Source of the DNA: Lederbergia citri
GTDB lineage: Bacteria; Bacillota; Bacilli; Bacillales; Bacillaceae_C
Reading direction: 5' to 3'
Length of the DNA: 64,000 nucleotides
Assembly: GCF_018343625.1 (NCBI RefSeq)
Contig: NZ_JAGYPG010000005.1
Location: forward strand, 25,032-89,031
Shown here: positions 17,386 to 26,822 of the stretch, one piece after another
Layout of the letters: each line of letters opens with the position of its first letter
Numbering within the stretch: the stretch's first letter is position 1
Program-made: the position numbers and the translations under genes
Notes under the pieces: model-generated
Told to the model about the DNA's origin: nothing
The model's input: only the letters and a program-made list of their open reading frames with translations
Database searches by the model: none

Positions 17386-17862
17386 ATGGGTCGACGAATA
17401 AAACATACTTCACGTGACGTGGAGGAGTTAGCGAGGCTCATGCTTGCGGAAGCAATCGGTGAAGGAGTTCAAGGGATGAACATGGTAGGCTCGGTTGTGG
17501 CTAATCGAGTCGAGGCAGACTGTGCTCCTGACTTCAAAGGGTTGCGCAATATCAGACATGCGATCTATCAAACCATACCTGGAACCAATATTCCTCACTT
17601 CGAGCCTGTCTTAAATGGATCATTGTATACACAACGTCCCACAGAAGCTGACCTCCAGAGGGCAAGGAATTTGTTACATGGTGATAGGGAACCTCGTGCA
17701 AGAATGAATTTGTGGTTCTTTAACCCCAGTCCGGGGAAAAAGTACCGAGCTCCTTGTACCGAAACGATGCCAAGATCACCCATGACAAAGTTCGATTTTG
17801 CGCACAAGAACCATTGCTTCTATGTCGCGGTACCGGGCTATTGCCCAGAGTTTTATAGATAA
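17386..17862 (+). CDS. cwlJ: Spore cortex-lytic enzyme CwlJ
   Basis: 158 residues spanning the SleB/CwlJ hydrolase fold: DVEELARLMLAEAIGEG with the catalytic Glu, VGSVVANRVEADC, LRNIRHAIYQ and the C-terminal HCFY. It lacks a signal peptide, like CwlJ and unlike SleB. CwlJ degrades muramic-lactam cortex during germination and responds to Ca-dipicolinate. The start follows AAGGTGGTGAG. gerQ lies 24 nt downstream; this gene pair is typical and supports the call. Confidence 0.93.
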   Translation: MGRRIKHTSRDVEELARLMLAEAIGEGVQGMNMVGSVVANRVEADCAPDFKGLRNIRHAIYQTIPGTNIPHFEPVLNGSLYTQRPTEADLQRARNLLHGDREPRARMNLWFFNPSPGKKYRAPCTETMPRSPMTKFDFAHKNHCFYVAVPGYCPEFYR

Positions 17863-17886
17863 ATTAATAAAGGAGCTGATCTTCCC

Positions 17887-18348
17887 ATGACTAGTGGAGA
17901 CCCTGGTCATTATCCAATGAATTATTATCCTGGTTTTTATCCAGCTTCCATGATGCGGACCAGTCGCGCACAACATGCTGGCTCTCAGATGGCTATGCCT
18001 TCTGGCCCCTCGTATGCCGCCCCAGTTGTCCCGATGGGGACCGCGCAGCAACTTCTGGCAGGCGCGATGGAAGAATCATTTATTGAAAATATCATACGCA
18101 TCAACAAAGGTAAGGTAGGTACATTCTACTTTACTTATCAAGGTAACAACGAATGGAATGCAAGGGTTTACTACGGGCGCATAGAAACGGCTGGTCGTGA
18201 CCACATCATCATCAGCGACCCGTCCAGCGGCAAACGCTACCTGCTAATGATGGCAAATCTCGACTGGGTGGAATTTGATGAAAAAATTAACTATCCTTTC
18301 CCGAAAATCAGTCCGGAAGTCCAGGCGTCCTTGACGACATCAGAATGA
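17887..18348 (+). CDS. gerQ: Spore coat protein GerQ
   Basis: 153 residues. A Tyr/Met/Pro-rich N-terminus (about 1-58) is followed by the conserved C-terminal domain with ENIIRINKGKVGTFYFTYQ, RDHIIISDPSSGKRYLL and NLDWVEFDE. GerQ is an inner-coat protein needed for CwlJ localisation and is cross-linked by transglutaminase. It shares an operon with cwlJ and ends at a terminator. Confidence 0.95.
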   Translation: MTSGDPGHYPMNYYPGFYPASMMRTSRAQHAGSQMAMPSGPSYAAPVVPMGTAQQLLAGAMEESFIENIIRINKGKVGTFYFTYQGNNEWNARVYYGRIETAGRDHIIISDPSSGKRYLLMMANLDWVEFDEKINYPFPKISPEVQASLTTSE

Positions 18349-18362
18349 GTTATAGAATGCTT

Positions 18363-18404
18363 AAAACCCGCTTACTTCCTTTTTTGGAGGATGAGCGGTT
18401 TTTT
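18363..18404 (+). terminator. cwlJ-gerQ terminator
   Basis: AAAACCCGCT pairs with AGCGGTTTT with a one-base bulge and an inner TTCC/GGAG pairing, followed by a T run. Confidence 0.75.
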
Positions 18405-18435
18405 AGTTCTGCGGTTGTTTTCATAAAGCAGTATT

Positions 18436-18630
18436 TTGAAGAACAAGGTAAAGAAAAAACAAAAAGAAGAGCCAAACCTCACTAGATCAAGATTTAGAAG
18501 TGTGTGGCTCTGGTTGGTTCAAAATCAAACGATAGTAAGTCTGTTTATAAGCAGTTATATTTTAATGTTGTACTTAATGCTGAATGTCTTCATTTTTTAC
18601 AATAGATTCAAAGGATGGCTCTACACTTGA
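18436..18630 (+). CDS. Possible small single-pass membrane protein
   Basis: 64 residues from TTG: a Lys-rich N-terminus then a strongly hydrophobic segment (about 24-55). There is no clear ribosome site, and its 3' end overlaps the convergent esterase by 57 nt. It is plausible but unproven. Confidence 0.3.
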   Translation: MKNKVKKKQKEEPNLTRSRFRSVWLWLVQNQTIVSLFISSYILMLYLMLNVFIFYNRFKGWLYT

Positions 18631-20133
18631 ATGCAGGGCAATTAATTCATGATCATAATTACGCCTTACCTCGCAAGTTCTATCAAAAATCATCGTCGCC
18701 TCATCACCTGGTTTACAAGCAGGCCATTCAGGCAGGTCATTTGAAGAAGGCGTGCCATTCTTTGCAAAACTGATCCATGCATCAAACATCTGCTTCTCCA
18801 ACAAATCTGAAACACCAGGAATATTACATACTGCAACTTTATCCGTATTCCGGAAGACAAAAGGAATTTCGCTGCAATGCCAAGCAGTCCTTCCACCATC
18901 ATAAGGAAACTCTAAACTAAACAAATACGAATAAGTTGGAGATTCCTGATGCTCCGCTTTCTTAGCGATAAAATCAATAGAGGGAGCACGGAATAAGGAA
19001 TCAAGAAATAATAAGTCTGTCAAATTTTTCTCAGGATAAGTTTCTTTAAAGAGGGCTATTAGTTTTTCACTATGTTCTCCGTATCTCTTTGTAATTAATT
19101 CTTCTATTTGTTCACTGGATAGCTTTTCTTTGTCAGCAATTCCTGGTCCAAATGCTGGGAATTCTGCGAAAACTGTGCCTATCATTATAGGTATCGTTTT
19201 GGCATGCTCCGTAAATCCAACAACTCGTGGATCTCCTACATAAAAATCATTCTGAATTGGAGTACAACCAACATAATGGCCCTCTATCGCCAGTTTTTCC
19301 GATACCTTGTTATAAACTTCTGCCAAAAGGGGATATGGAATAGTTTCTAGTTTTTCAACTTCTCCTTCTCCATAGCCAAGTTCATTTAGTAATGCTTTTA
19401 CGATTTCTGTTCCATCAACTTTACCTGTTGCTACAAAACCATCAATCAATCCACTTTGTATGATTCCTTTGTGAAACAACCCATCAGCTTCTGGTGTTTG
19501 CATCAAAGTCCAAACTTTCATCCCGCCTCCAGACTGTCCAAATATTGTTACATTGTCTGGATCTCCACCAAAGTTCTCAATATTATCTTGAATCCACTTT
19601 AAAGCAGCAACCATATCTGCATTCCCTGCATTGCCTGAATTCTTATATTTTCCCCCGAAAGGCGATAAATCTAGATAACCTAAAATATTCAAACGATGAT
19701 TTATGCTAACTACAACAACATCACCAAATTTACTCATATTTTCTCCATCATAAGCTACTTGCTCAATGGACGACCCAGCTGAGAAACCACCACCATGCAG
19801 CCAAACAAGTATAGGCTTTTTAGCGTTTTTATCTATACTTTGAGTCCAAATATTCAAATATTGGCAATTTTCATCCATTGGCCAATAACGATGAGGTACG
19901 AGTATCTCACCTGAAGGTTGTTCCTGTTTCAACAAAGGACTTACATACCCGTAAGATGTTGCTTCCTTCACACCGTCCCATGGCTGAACTTCTGTAGGCA
20001 TCTGGAATCTTTTAGCATCTGCATATTTTATGCCGTGAAAAGCATACGTCCCATCAATCTTATAACCTCTTAATTTCCCAGCTTTAGTTTCTACGATTGG
20101 TTCTGTATTACTACAAATAAATGTTCTCGACAT
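18574..20133 (-). CDS. Type-B carboxylesterase (p-nitrobenzyl esterase-like)
   Basis: 519 residues with the type-B layout: oxyanion-hole HGGGF, nucleophile in FGQSGGG, acidic residue region and a late catalytic His in RTAWHCSEIPFVF. The elbow has Gln and Gly where GESAGG is usual, an accepted variant. Hydrolyses carboxylic esters; cytosolic because no signal peptide is present. Ribosome site AAGGGGGAAG. Confidence 0.9.
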   Translation of the reverse strand: MSRTFICSNTEPIVETKAGKLRGYKIDGTYAFHGIKYADAKRFQMPTEVQPWDGVKEATSYGYVSPLLKQEQPSGEILVPHRYWPMDENCQYLNIWTQSIDKNAKKPILVWLHGGGFSAGSSIEQVAYDGENMSKFGDVVVVSINHRLNILGYLDLSPFGGKYKNSGNAGNADMVAALKWIQDNIENFGGDPDNVTIFGQSGGGMKVWTLMQTPEADGLFHKGIIQSGLIDGFVATGKVDGTEIVKALLNELGYGEGEVEKLETIPYPLLAEVYNKVSEKLAIEGHYVGCTPIQNDFYVGDPRVVGFTEHAKTIPIMIGTVFAEFPAFGPGIADKEKLSSEQIEELITKRYGEHSEKLIALFKETYPEKNLTDLLFLDSLFRAPSIDFIAKKAEHQESPTYSYLFSLEFPYDGGRTAWHCSEIPFVFRNTDKVAVCNIPGVSDLLEKQMFDAWISFAKNGTPSSNDLPEWPACKPGDEATMIFDRTCEVRRNYDHELIALHSSVEPSFESIVKNEDIQH

Positions 20134-20429
20134 ATCAACTTCCCCCTTATTTTCTATAGCTCAAACAATCATTTTTGGTAGACTTATCCTATCAATATCA
20201 ATCTTAAACTAATAGAACAGTAAATGTAAGCGGTATATTTAAAATGGCTAAATTCAGTATCTATATACCGAATTCCCCAGTGAGCATGATGTATGGGCTT
20301 TAAGATAACATCATTTTGCTAACATTGTGGTAGATGAAAGGAGGGTTCTTGACCAAATTTGTAAGAAGCTTCTTTTTGGGGTTTAGTGTTACAATGAATT
20401 TAACATTTTTATTTCAGGGGGCGAACTAA
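20134..20429. repeat. Intergenic region with dispersed repeat, copy D
   Basis: GTGAGCATGATGTATGGG at 20275-20293 followed by TTTAAGAT resembles copies A-C. Upstream of the next gene lies a CAGGGGGCG ribosome site. Confidence 0.4.
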
Positions 20430-20876
20430 ATGTACATTGTTCTTACATATTTTGTTACCCTTTTAGTCCTAGTGATTTCAGTCTTTATTTCACTTTTATT
20501 TAAATATGAATTAGAGAAATTGTTTCGAGTTAAGAGTGATGTTCTCCCTTTTCATATATGTAATGTGCTCATTACATTCATGGTTTCATTTGGGGCCAAC
20601 ACTGTCATGACAATTTATATCGTTGAGAATGAATATAATTTCCTACTACAATTAGTCGTTGTACTGTTAATGAGCTTTCCCATTTATATTTTCGGTCACT
20701 TAGCATTTGAAAAATATAAATTAAAATACTGGCCATACGATACTACTGACAATAAGAAAGTGATTGTCCTTAACGAAAAATACTTAAAAAAGAAAAAAAT
20801 GCCCTCAAGATTGAGGAATTATAATGCTGCTTCCAAGGAAAGTAAATCAAATAAGGATAAAATTAAAGGAGGATGA
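20430..20876 (+). CDS. Hypothetical membrane protein
   Basis: 148 residues with three or four predicted membrane segments (about 1-25, 40-65, 70-95) and a basic cytoplasmic tail ending in a KSNKDKIKGG run. Not recognised. Ribosome site GGGGGCG. Its stop overlaps the ribosome site of the DUF1801 gene, so the two are probably co-transcribed. Confidence 0.7.
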   Translation: MYIVLTYFVTLLVLVISVFISLLFKYELEKLFRVKSDVLPFHICNVLITFMVSFGANTVMTIYIVENEYNFLLQLVVVLLMSFPIYIFGHLAFEKYKLKYWPYDTTDNKKVIVLNEKYLKKKKMPSRLRNYNAASKESKSNKDKIKGG

Positions 20877-20877
20877 C

Positions 20878-21249
20878 ATGGAAGTTTTTGCAAAATATTT
20901 AGAAGGCATCGATAACCCCGACCATCGCGACCGAACAGAGGAAATTTTGGCTTGGATTGCTAATAGATTCCCAAAATTGGAACCGCAAATCAAGTGGAAT
21001 ACGCCCATGTTTACCGATCACAACACATTTATCATTGGCTTTTCGACAGCGAAGGAACATTTAAGCGTTTCACCCGAAGAAGTAGGCATTGAGCGTTTTG
21101 CTGATGAAATAGCACAAGCTGGCTATAGTGCTACGAAAGGCTTGTTTCGAATTCCGTGGAATGAGCCCGTAAATTACGAATTGCTTGAGAAAATGATTGA
21201 GTTTAATATACAGGACAAAGCAGAATATACGAATTTCTGGCGAAAATAA
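20878..21249 (+). CDS. DUF1801 / YdhG-type iron chaperone-like protein
   Basis: 123 residues from ATG 20878, picked for AAAGGAGG at 20866-20873. The conserved stretches IKWNTPMFTDHNTFIIGF and the SATKGLFRIPW segment define the DUF1801 fold, similar to Bacillus frataxin-like Fra/YdhG, which supplies iron for Fe-S and heme synthesis. The iron role is inferred from family. Confidence 0.8.
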   Translation: MEVFAKYLEGIDNPDHRDRTEEILAWIANRFPKLEPQIKWNTPMFTDHNTFIIGFSTAKEHLSVSPEEVGIERFADEIAQAGYSATKGLFRIPWNEPVNYELLEKMIEFNIQDKAEYTNFWRK

Positions 21250-21267
21250 TGAATCAGACTTATCAAA

Positions 21268-21303
21268 AAAGAAGCATGACTCCGAAATGTCATGCTTCTT
21301 TTT
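21268..21303. terminator. Rho-independent terminator
   Basis: Perfect 13-bp arms 21268-21280 and 21289-21301 with T run. Confidence 0.85.
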
Positions 21304-21409
21304 ATCTCAATTAAACGTATTGATACACCTTGTAAACACAAGAAGGAGAATGCGGGTTTTTGTCGAATTTCTAGAAAGATACTAGAAACGTATAGAGAGG
21401 TTGAAGAAT

Positions 21410-21712
21410 ATGTACGAGCATATGGTATTTTTTAAATTTAATGAAAATATTACTCCAGAAAAAGAGCAGGAACTTTTAGCTAAGCTGCTAGGTTTTAAAG
21501 AAAAAATCCCTGGGATTGTTGAACTTTCTGCGGGCTTTAACGTTACAGAGGAAGAAGATCGAAAACAAGGTTACAGTTTAGGTTTACGCGTGACCTTTGA
21601 AGATAAACAATTTCTTACTGAATACGGTCCCCATCCTGTTCACCAAGATTTTGTTAAATCTTTGGAGGGTGTAATTGCAAATGTAGTTGTAGTCGATTAC
21701 CCAATAGTTTAA
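21410..21712 (+). CDS. Dabb (stress-responsive A/B barrel) protein
   Basis: 100 residues from ATG 21410 (AGAGAGG 9 nt upstream). It opens MYEHMVFFKF, has GIVELSAGFNV, and ends with the HQDFVK...VVVVDYPI pattern of Dabb proteins, small dimeric alpha/beta barrels of mostly unknown function. Confidence 0.85.
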   Translation: MYEHMVFFKFNENITPEKEQELLAKLLGFKEKIPGIVELSAGFNVTEEEDRKQGYSLGLRVTFEDKQFLTEYGPHPVHQDFVKSLEGVIANVVVVDYPIV

Positions 21713-21728
21713 AACTTCCCAAAAGAAT

Positions 21729-21757
21729 TCCCCTTTCCTCAAGAATGGGAAGGGGAA
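21729..21757. terminator. Hairpin between convergent genes
   Basis: TTCCCCTT and AAGGGGAA arms with inner CC/GG pairing; short A/T flanks on both sides. Weak terminator. Confidence 0.5.
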
Positions 21758-21775
21758 AACTCAATAGTATGTTAA

Positions 21776-21997
21776 TTACTGCGATTCTTCTTCTAATCCT
21801 TCTCTCCTGATTTCATTATCTGATCCGCTAACATCATCAATAACCGCTTTGATTTCACCTTCCATATAAGCATCCGAAACTTGTTCATGTGTAGTTGCCA
21901 GTCCTGAGGATAAAGTATCTTCCCTACCATAGTCCTGAACATCATACATTCTTCCGGCAAGTTTCAAAGAATCTTTTTTATTTTCATTCTTCTCCAT
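21776..21997 (-). CDS. YozQ-like DUF4025 protein
   Basis: 73 residues from ATG 21997, with AAGGAG just upstream. The run SSGLATTHEQVSDAYMEGEI is the DUF4025 signature of Bacillus YozQ-type proteins. Small, acidic and soluble; function unknown. Confidence 0.75.
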   Translation of the reverse strand: MEKNENKKDSLKLAGRMYDVQDYGREDTLSSGLATTHEQVSDAYMEGEIKAVIDDVSGSDNEIRREGLEEESQ

Positions 21998-22280
21998 TAT
22001 TCTCACTCCTTTTTAGCTAATTCTCAATGTAGATTGATACTAATGGGTAGTTTCTATTGTAAGTTTCCCTATACCATTTGCTTTTATTATTTTTATCATT
22101 TATTGATGCTTTTCTTTAATGTTTATTTCCGATTTTTTACTAGTAGAGAGGACTTACACCATTATAAATTCTTGATTTTCGCTGTATAGTACCAAAGAAT
22201 TTTAAAAAAGCGAATTAATTACTTTTCAATAGAAAAAATAATGAAGATGGATAAAAAGTTCTTAGAAAAGTGGTGAAACT
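21998..22280. other. Intergenic region
   Basis: AT-rich region between divergent small genes; no convincing motif beyond ribosome sites. Confidence 0.4.
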
Positions 22281-22403
22281 ATGCCTAAAAAAGGAATTAA
22301 AAATTCGAGTATTGAACAATTAAAAAAAGATCATGAGATTGAATCAGCATTCAAAGTAGATAATCCCAAAAAGCATGGTACTAGTTCAAAAAGAACAAAG
22401 TGA
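22281..22403 (+). CDS. 40-residue Lys-rich small protein
   Basis: Starts MPKKGIKNSSIEQLKKDHEI and ends SSKRTK. ATG 22281 has a GTGGTGAA site. The composition is hydrophilic and basic, as in small spore or DNA-binding proteins, but no family is recognised. Confidence 0.45.
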   Translation: MPKKGIKNSSIEQLKKDHEIESAFKVDNPKKHGTSSKRTK

Positions 22404-22493
22404 AGTAGGTTACATTCGGAATGAATAATGGTGCATGATTCTGTTGATAGCGGCTCCGGGGGAGGAAGTGTAGGGGGCTGACTGAAGAAGAAA

Positions 22494-22525
22494 AGTGAGG
22501 CGCAAAGGCTGCGCCTCGCTTTATT
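22494..22525 (+). terminator. Rho-independent terminator
   Basis: AGTGAGGCGC (22494-22503) pairs with GCGCCTCGCT (22511-22520) with one wobble, followed by TTATTTAT. Confidence 0.7.
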
Positions 22526-22677
22526 TATATGCAGTAATGCATTAATATTTGCTGTCCATTTCTATCGCATTTAAAAATAGATGTCCCTTCTGCGATAAAA
22601 CAAATTCACATAAATTTTAATTGCCTATAAAATGATATGGTATAATTTTACATGCAAAACAGATAGAAGGTGAATGA

Positions 22678-23670
22678 ATGGAAAAGTATATGAATTTGAA
22701 TATCAATATAAATAGAAAGAGGAAGAAATCTTTTTCTAGAGCGATTTTATCTTTTCTAAAATGGTTAGGTATTTCTCTAGGAATTCTCATTTTAATAGGA
22801 TTCTCTTATCAGCAAATTGTTACTCGAATAACTGCTGACAAGTATCCTACAGTAGGCGAAATAGTGGATATAGGAGAATATAGTCTTCACCTTTATGGTG
22901 TTGGTGAAGCAAAAAATCGACCTACGATTATACTAGAATCCGGTTTGGGAACCCCTACCTCATATAAAGACTGGGAAAATATACAATCAAAACTATCTGA
23001 CTACACAAGAGTCATATCCTATGACAGGGCAGGCTATGGGTGGAGTGACGCCGCTATGAATGAACGAACAGCAGAACAAATTGCAGATGATTTACATAAT
23101 CTGCTTAATCGGGCAGGTGAAAATGGTCCCTTTATTTTAGTCGGTCATTCATTTGGTGGTTTTACGTCGCAAGTATTTTCACAGAAATATAAAGAGGATG
23201 TAGCTGGACTGGTACTGATTGACTCCTCACATGTGGATGATGAGGGTGGTTTTTCAAAATTTGAAAGTTATCTAGTTAGAGGGTTGAAAGAAATTGGTGT
23301 TGGAAGATTACTAGGATCAATTAATATGCTGCCTCTTCATGAATATTTTGCAAATGACGAAGTAGCTGTGCATTTTTTCCATCAGCGATTCTACGATGCA
23401 GATCAAATAAGTGAACTTGGATTTTTGATGACGAAATCAAAGGATCAAGTTCGTGCTGCACAAATGGAGGGTTATGGTGAGCTGCCTCTTTATATTTTAT
23501 CAGCAGAACATAAAGATTATCCAGAGTGGTCAGATCTCCAAGCTCAAACCGCTTCCTTATCAAGAAATAGTAAACATATAGTTGTCAACGATGCTAGTCA
23601 TTATATCCATTTAGATCAACCAGAAGTAGTGATTGAATCAATTGTTGAGATGGTAGAGAACCTAAAATAA
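22678..23670 (+). CDS. Membrane-anchored alpha/beta hydrolase
   Basis: 330 residues. A basic N-terminus precedes one membrane segment (about 24-45), then an alpha/beta-hydrolase domain with SYDRAGYGWSD, nucleophile elbow GHSFGG and late His in NDASHYIHLDQPE. The catalytic domain should lie outside the membrane. Substrate unknown. Ribosome site AGAAGGTGA. Confidence 0.87.
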   Translation: MEKYMNLNININRKRKKSFSRAILSFLKWLGISLGILILIGFSYQQIVTRITADKYPTVGEIVDIGEYSLHLYGVGEAKNRPTIILESGLGTPTSYKDWENIQSKLSDYTRVISYDRAGYGWSDAAMNERTAEQIADDLHNLLNRAGENGPFILVGHSFGGFTSQVFSQKYKEDVAGLVLIDSSHVDDEGGFSKFESYLVRGLKEIGVGRLLGSINMLPLHEYFANDEVAVHFFHQRFYDADQISELGFLMTKSKDQVRAAQMEGYGELPLYILSAEHKDYPEWSDLQAQTASLSRNSKHIVVNDASHYIHLDQPEVVIESIVEMVENLK

Positions 23671-23841
23671 ATGGCATTGAGTTGAAGGAAACTGTTATGG
23701 ACTAACAATCATTTCTTTAGGGCAATAACATATTTTTACATATTTATAAGACTCTAGTTTTCAGCCCCGTCACTTATGTATATATGTCATAAATTATCCT
23801 TGATAGGTGGTATAAATATATCTATAGAAAAGGATGATTTT

Positions 23842-25530
23842 ATGGGAATTAGGAAAGAAGTTTACGATTACATTGTCATAGGTGCTGGAACCGCAGGAGG
23901 GGTTGTTGCCAAGGAATTATCAGATGATTTCGGAACTTCTGTATTGGCTCTTGAGGCAGGAACAAACATGACAGATGAGTTAAGTAGTGCTTCTAACCCA
24001 GGCTCAGGCCTATTAGCTTCCGATAACAGACACTCATTTCAAATAATGTCTACAGTAGAACCTAATATTAATAGTCAGCTAAGAATCTCGGGTGGAAGAG
24101 CAATTGGCGGAAGCTCTGAACATAATGCTATGTATGCAGTAAGAGGGAGTCGCGAACTTTATGATCAATGGGGAGATCTTGTTGGATCTCAATGGAATTA
24201 TGATAATATAAGTTCTTTATTCATAAAAAACGAAACATATACAGGTGAAACACAAGATCCGTCACAACGAGGTATAGATGGCCCCATATATGTTAGACAA
24301 CAATTTATTCCAGAACACGAAAATGGACTAGTTCAAATATTAGCAAGAGCGACATCCAAAGTGCTGAATATCCCAATTGTTGAAGATTATAATACTGGAG
24401 TAAAAGATTGCACATTTTATAAATCACAGGCTACGAATAAACCAGTGGAAGGAGGTTTTGTTCGTTCGTCAACAGCAACTGGATATTTAGGTACTGATGT
24501 GGTTACGCAAGGTCATGAGTTAAAGCCAGATGAATTTGGAGTTGGGGAAAGGGATCTGACTATTTTTGCAAAAACTACAGTGAATAAAATTCTGTTTAAA
24601 CAAAAAAATGGAGTTCAGGTTGCTGTGGGTGTCGAGTATGTCAAGAACGGGAAAACCAAAACGGCTTATGCAAAGAAAGGAATTATTCTTTCTGCAGGAA
24701 ATTTTTCTTCGGTTATCCTGCAGCGTTCCGGAATCGGAAATCCAACGGATTTAGAAAAAATTGGTGTATCAACAATAGTGGATAGCCCTAATGTTGGACA
24801 CAACTTCCAAACTCAATTTAATGGTGGAGTGGGAGTTGAAGTAGAGACTAGCCGACTTCTTGAAGTGAGGGATGCTGACCCTAATCTGCCTTTTCCGTTA
24901 GGAGCTTTTAAAGGAGAAGGTGCGACAGGAGGCCGACGACTTCAAATTTACAGCAGTTTAACACCTTCTTTTCTTCCACCCTCAGTCGTGATCGAAAACG
25001 ACTGGGCATTTAATGAAAATAAAGAGACGAATGTGATGAGTATTGGTCCTTTTGACAATAACCCTAGAAGCAGAGGAACTATTTTGGCTGCCCACAGCGA
25101 TCCTGAAGCTTATCCCACGGTTCACCTAAATCCATTGACAGATCAGAATGACTTAGAATTCATGATCAATCAGTATATTGAAATATACAACATTATGAAG
25201 GAAGCTCGAAGACTTGATCCTGAAGGAAGATATAAGTTAGTATACCCTTCTGAAGATGTCTTTGAAATAACAAATGAAGCGGATAAAAGAGCAGAGATTG
25301 CTAAATACGTTAAAGCCGCGTATCGCAATATTCAACACTTTGGCGGACAATGTAGAATGGCTACTAGCATTCAAGACGGAGTTGTAGATGGATATCTCAA
25401 TGTTTTTGGAACTGAAAATCTAAAAGTCGCAGATCTTTCTATTTCTCCAATTTTACCGGACGGAAACACTGCTATCCCGTCTCAAATGGTCGGTTTAGCT
25501 TGTGTACGATTTATTGAAGAGGGCTTTTAA
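23842..25530 (+). CDS. GMC-family FAD oxidoreductase
   Basis: 562 residues from ATG 23842 (AAAAGGA upstream). FAD-binding IVIGAGTAGGVVAKEL sits near the N-terminus, then the GMC signature GGRAIGGSSEHNAMYAVRGS, and the C-terminal catalytic pair region QHFGGQCRMA and GNTAIPSQMVG. The family oxidises alcohols such as choline, glucose or sterols; the exact substrate is not readable. Monocistronic with a terminator. Confidence 0.88.
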   Translation: MGIRKEVYDYIVIGAGTAGGVVAKELSDDFGTSVLALEAGTNMTDELSSASNPGSGLLASDNRHSFQIMSTVEPNINSQLRISGGRAIGGSSEHNAMYAVRGSRELYDQWGDLVGSQWNYDNISSLFIKNETYTGETQDPSQRGIDGPIYVRQQFIPEHENGLVQILARATSKVLNIPIVEDYNTGVKDCTFYKSQATNKPVEGGFVRSSTATGYLGTDVVTQGHELKPDEFGVGERDLTIFAKTTVNKILFKQKNGVQVAVGVEYVKNGKTKTAYAKKGIILSAGNFSSVILQRSGIGNPTDLEKIGVSTIVDSPNVGHNFQTQFNGGVGVEVETSRLLEVRDADPNLPFPLGAFKGEGATGGRRLQIYSSLTPSFLPPSVVIENDWAFNENKETNVMSIGPFDNNPRSRGTILAAHSDPEAYPTVHLNPLTDQNDLEFMINQYIEIYNIMKEARRLDPEGRYKLVYPSEDVFEITNEADKRAEIAKYVKAAYRNIQHFGGQCRMATSIQDGVVDGYLNVFGTENLKVADLSISPILPDGNTAIPSQMVGLACVRFIEEGF

Positions 25531-26066
25531 ACACAAGAAAATTTGCAGACAGCGGATCAGAAGAACAAGAAATAAAAAGTTGAATGTTAATTTCCGATTC
25601 ATATATTGTTGGTTTATTATAAAAGACCTTTGTAAGTTCGCTAAACTTATGAGAGGTCTTTTCTGTTAGTTTTTTGGACATGCAAGTCTATATAAACATT
25701 GTTTTTTTGAATTTTGAACTTGTATGATGAAGTACATATATTCTATATTTCTATCCGATAAAGTGCATTGAAAGAATTTATCTTATTATGATTAGACTAA
25801 AATCCCTCATTGTTCTCTCTTACTAAACAAATCTTTATGAAAGACTTCTAAATGATTGTACCTTCGGATATTAACCATACCATAAAGTTGTTCTTATCGT
25901 GAATTTCTATATCATAAAAAAATGATCGTAATAATTCTTGTCTTTTTTTTATATTTTGCAGATCTTCCAACTTTTTTCCCCTTACTGTATAGATAATGTC
26001 CTAAGAAATATGTCTTACTACCATTATACTGAAAATCAATCAGGAAAAATAAGGAGGAAGATTGAA
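25531..26066. other. Intergenic region
   Basis: Holds the GMC terminator (25621-25662) and then about 400 nt of AT-rich sequence with no supported gene. Confidence 0.5.
25621..25664 (+). terminator. GMC oxidoreductase terminator
   Basis: AAAAGACCT and AGGTCTTTT with an inner AAGTT/AACTT pairing and T tail. Confidence 0.75.
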
Positions 26067-26560
26067 ATGGAATGGATTGTGTTATTAATTGGCGGTCTTG
26101 GCATACTTTTTGTAGCAGCAATGTTTAAGGATCTTTTTCTAAAGATGGACGTTACAGAAAATGTGAAGGATCACACTTCACATATTGCATATTTTAGTGG
26201 GGCTGGCGATACGATTGAAAAAACACAAGTGAAAGAAAGTGAATCCGAGGTACTAGAAAGATGGCAGGAAGACGAAATAAACAGGATAAACGAAGAAACG
26301 GTTGTACGCGACCAATTAGAGAATGATCGCCTATTTCAAGATGACCAGCATAGAAAGTTGCAAGAAGTAGGTGAACAACATTCTTTGAGGAAGCACAGCT
26401 GCTTGAAGATCTTTCAGATCGATTCAACCCATATAAGGATGTTGGAACGGATATGAATATAGACATACATTACCATGGAGTAGTTGATGACCCATTAGAT
26501 ATCCTTGAAGACGAAGTGGCTGACACAATGTACCAAGATTTTTACAATAATAATGATTAA
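26067..26560 (+). pseudogene. Membrane-anchored hypothetical protein broken by a frameshift
   Basis: ATG 26067 follows AAGGAGGAAG. One membrane segment (about 1-20) leads into a charged helical region. The frame ends at 26456 in out-of-frame sequence, but the +1 frame from about 26390 continues as FEEAQLLEDLSDRFNPYKDV and runs acidic to QDFYNNND at 26560. One indel near 26380-26390 reconnects them into about 164 residues. Either a real frameshift or a sequencing error. Family not recognised. Confidence 0.65.
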
Positions 26561-26746
26561 ATTTTGAATGTTATTAATGAAATCTCTCTGAAAATAATAA
26601 GTTCCAAAGACCTATATTACTTTTATGAAGAAGTGCTAATATTTTTCTATAGTTAGATCACTAGTGAAGAGATCCATGCTCCGATGAAAGTCTATGTCAT
26701 ATTGTTTTTCATTATTGAAACTAGTTAAAAAGATCTATTTTTCTAA

Positions 26747-26777
26747 CGACCCCATAAAAATTAAAAGTTTATTCGAA
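26747..26777 (+). promoter_or_regulatory. SigI-type promoter candidate
   Basis: CGACCCC at 26747-26753 and CGAA at 26774-26777 match the unusual -35 (ACCCC followed by A/T run) and -10 (CGAA) of Bacillus SigI promoters as I recall them. It lies 46 nt before the secreted protein gene upstream of sigI. Confidence 0.55.
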
Positions 26778-26822
26778 TAACTAGATGTCTACAAAAAAAG
26801 ACAAAAATTGACGAGGTGACGA

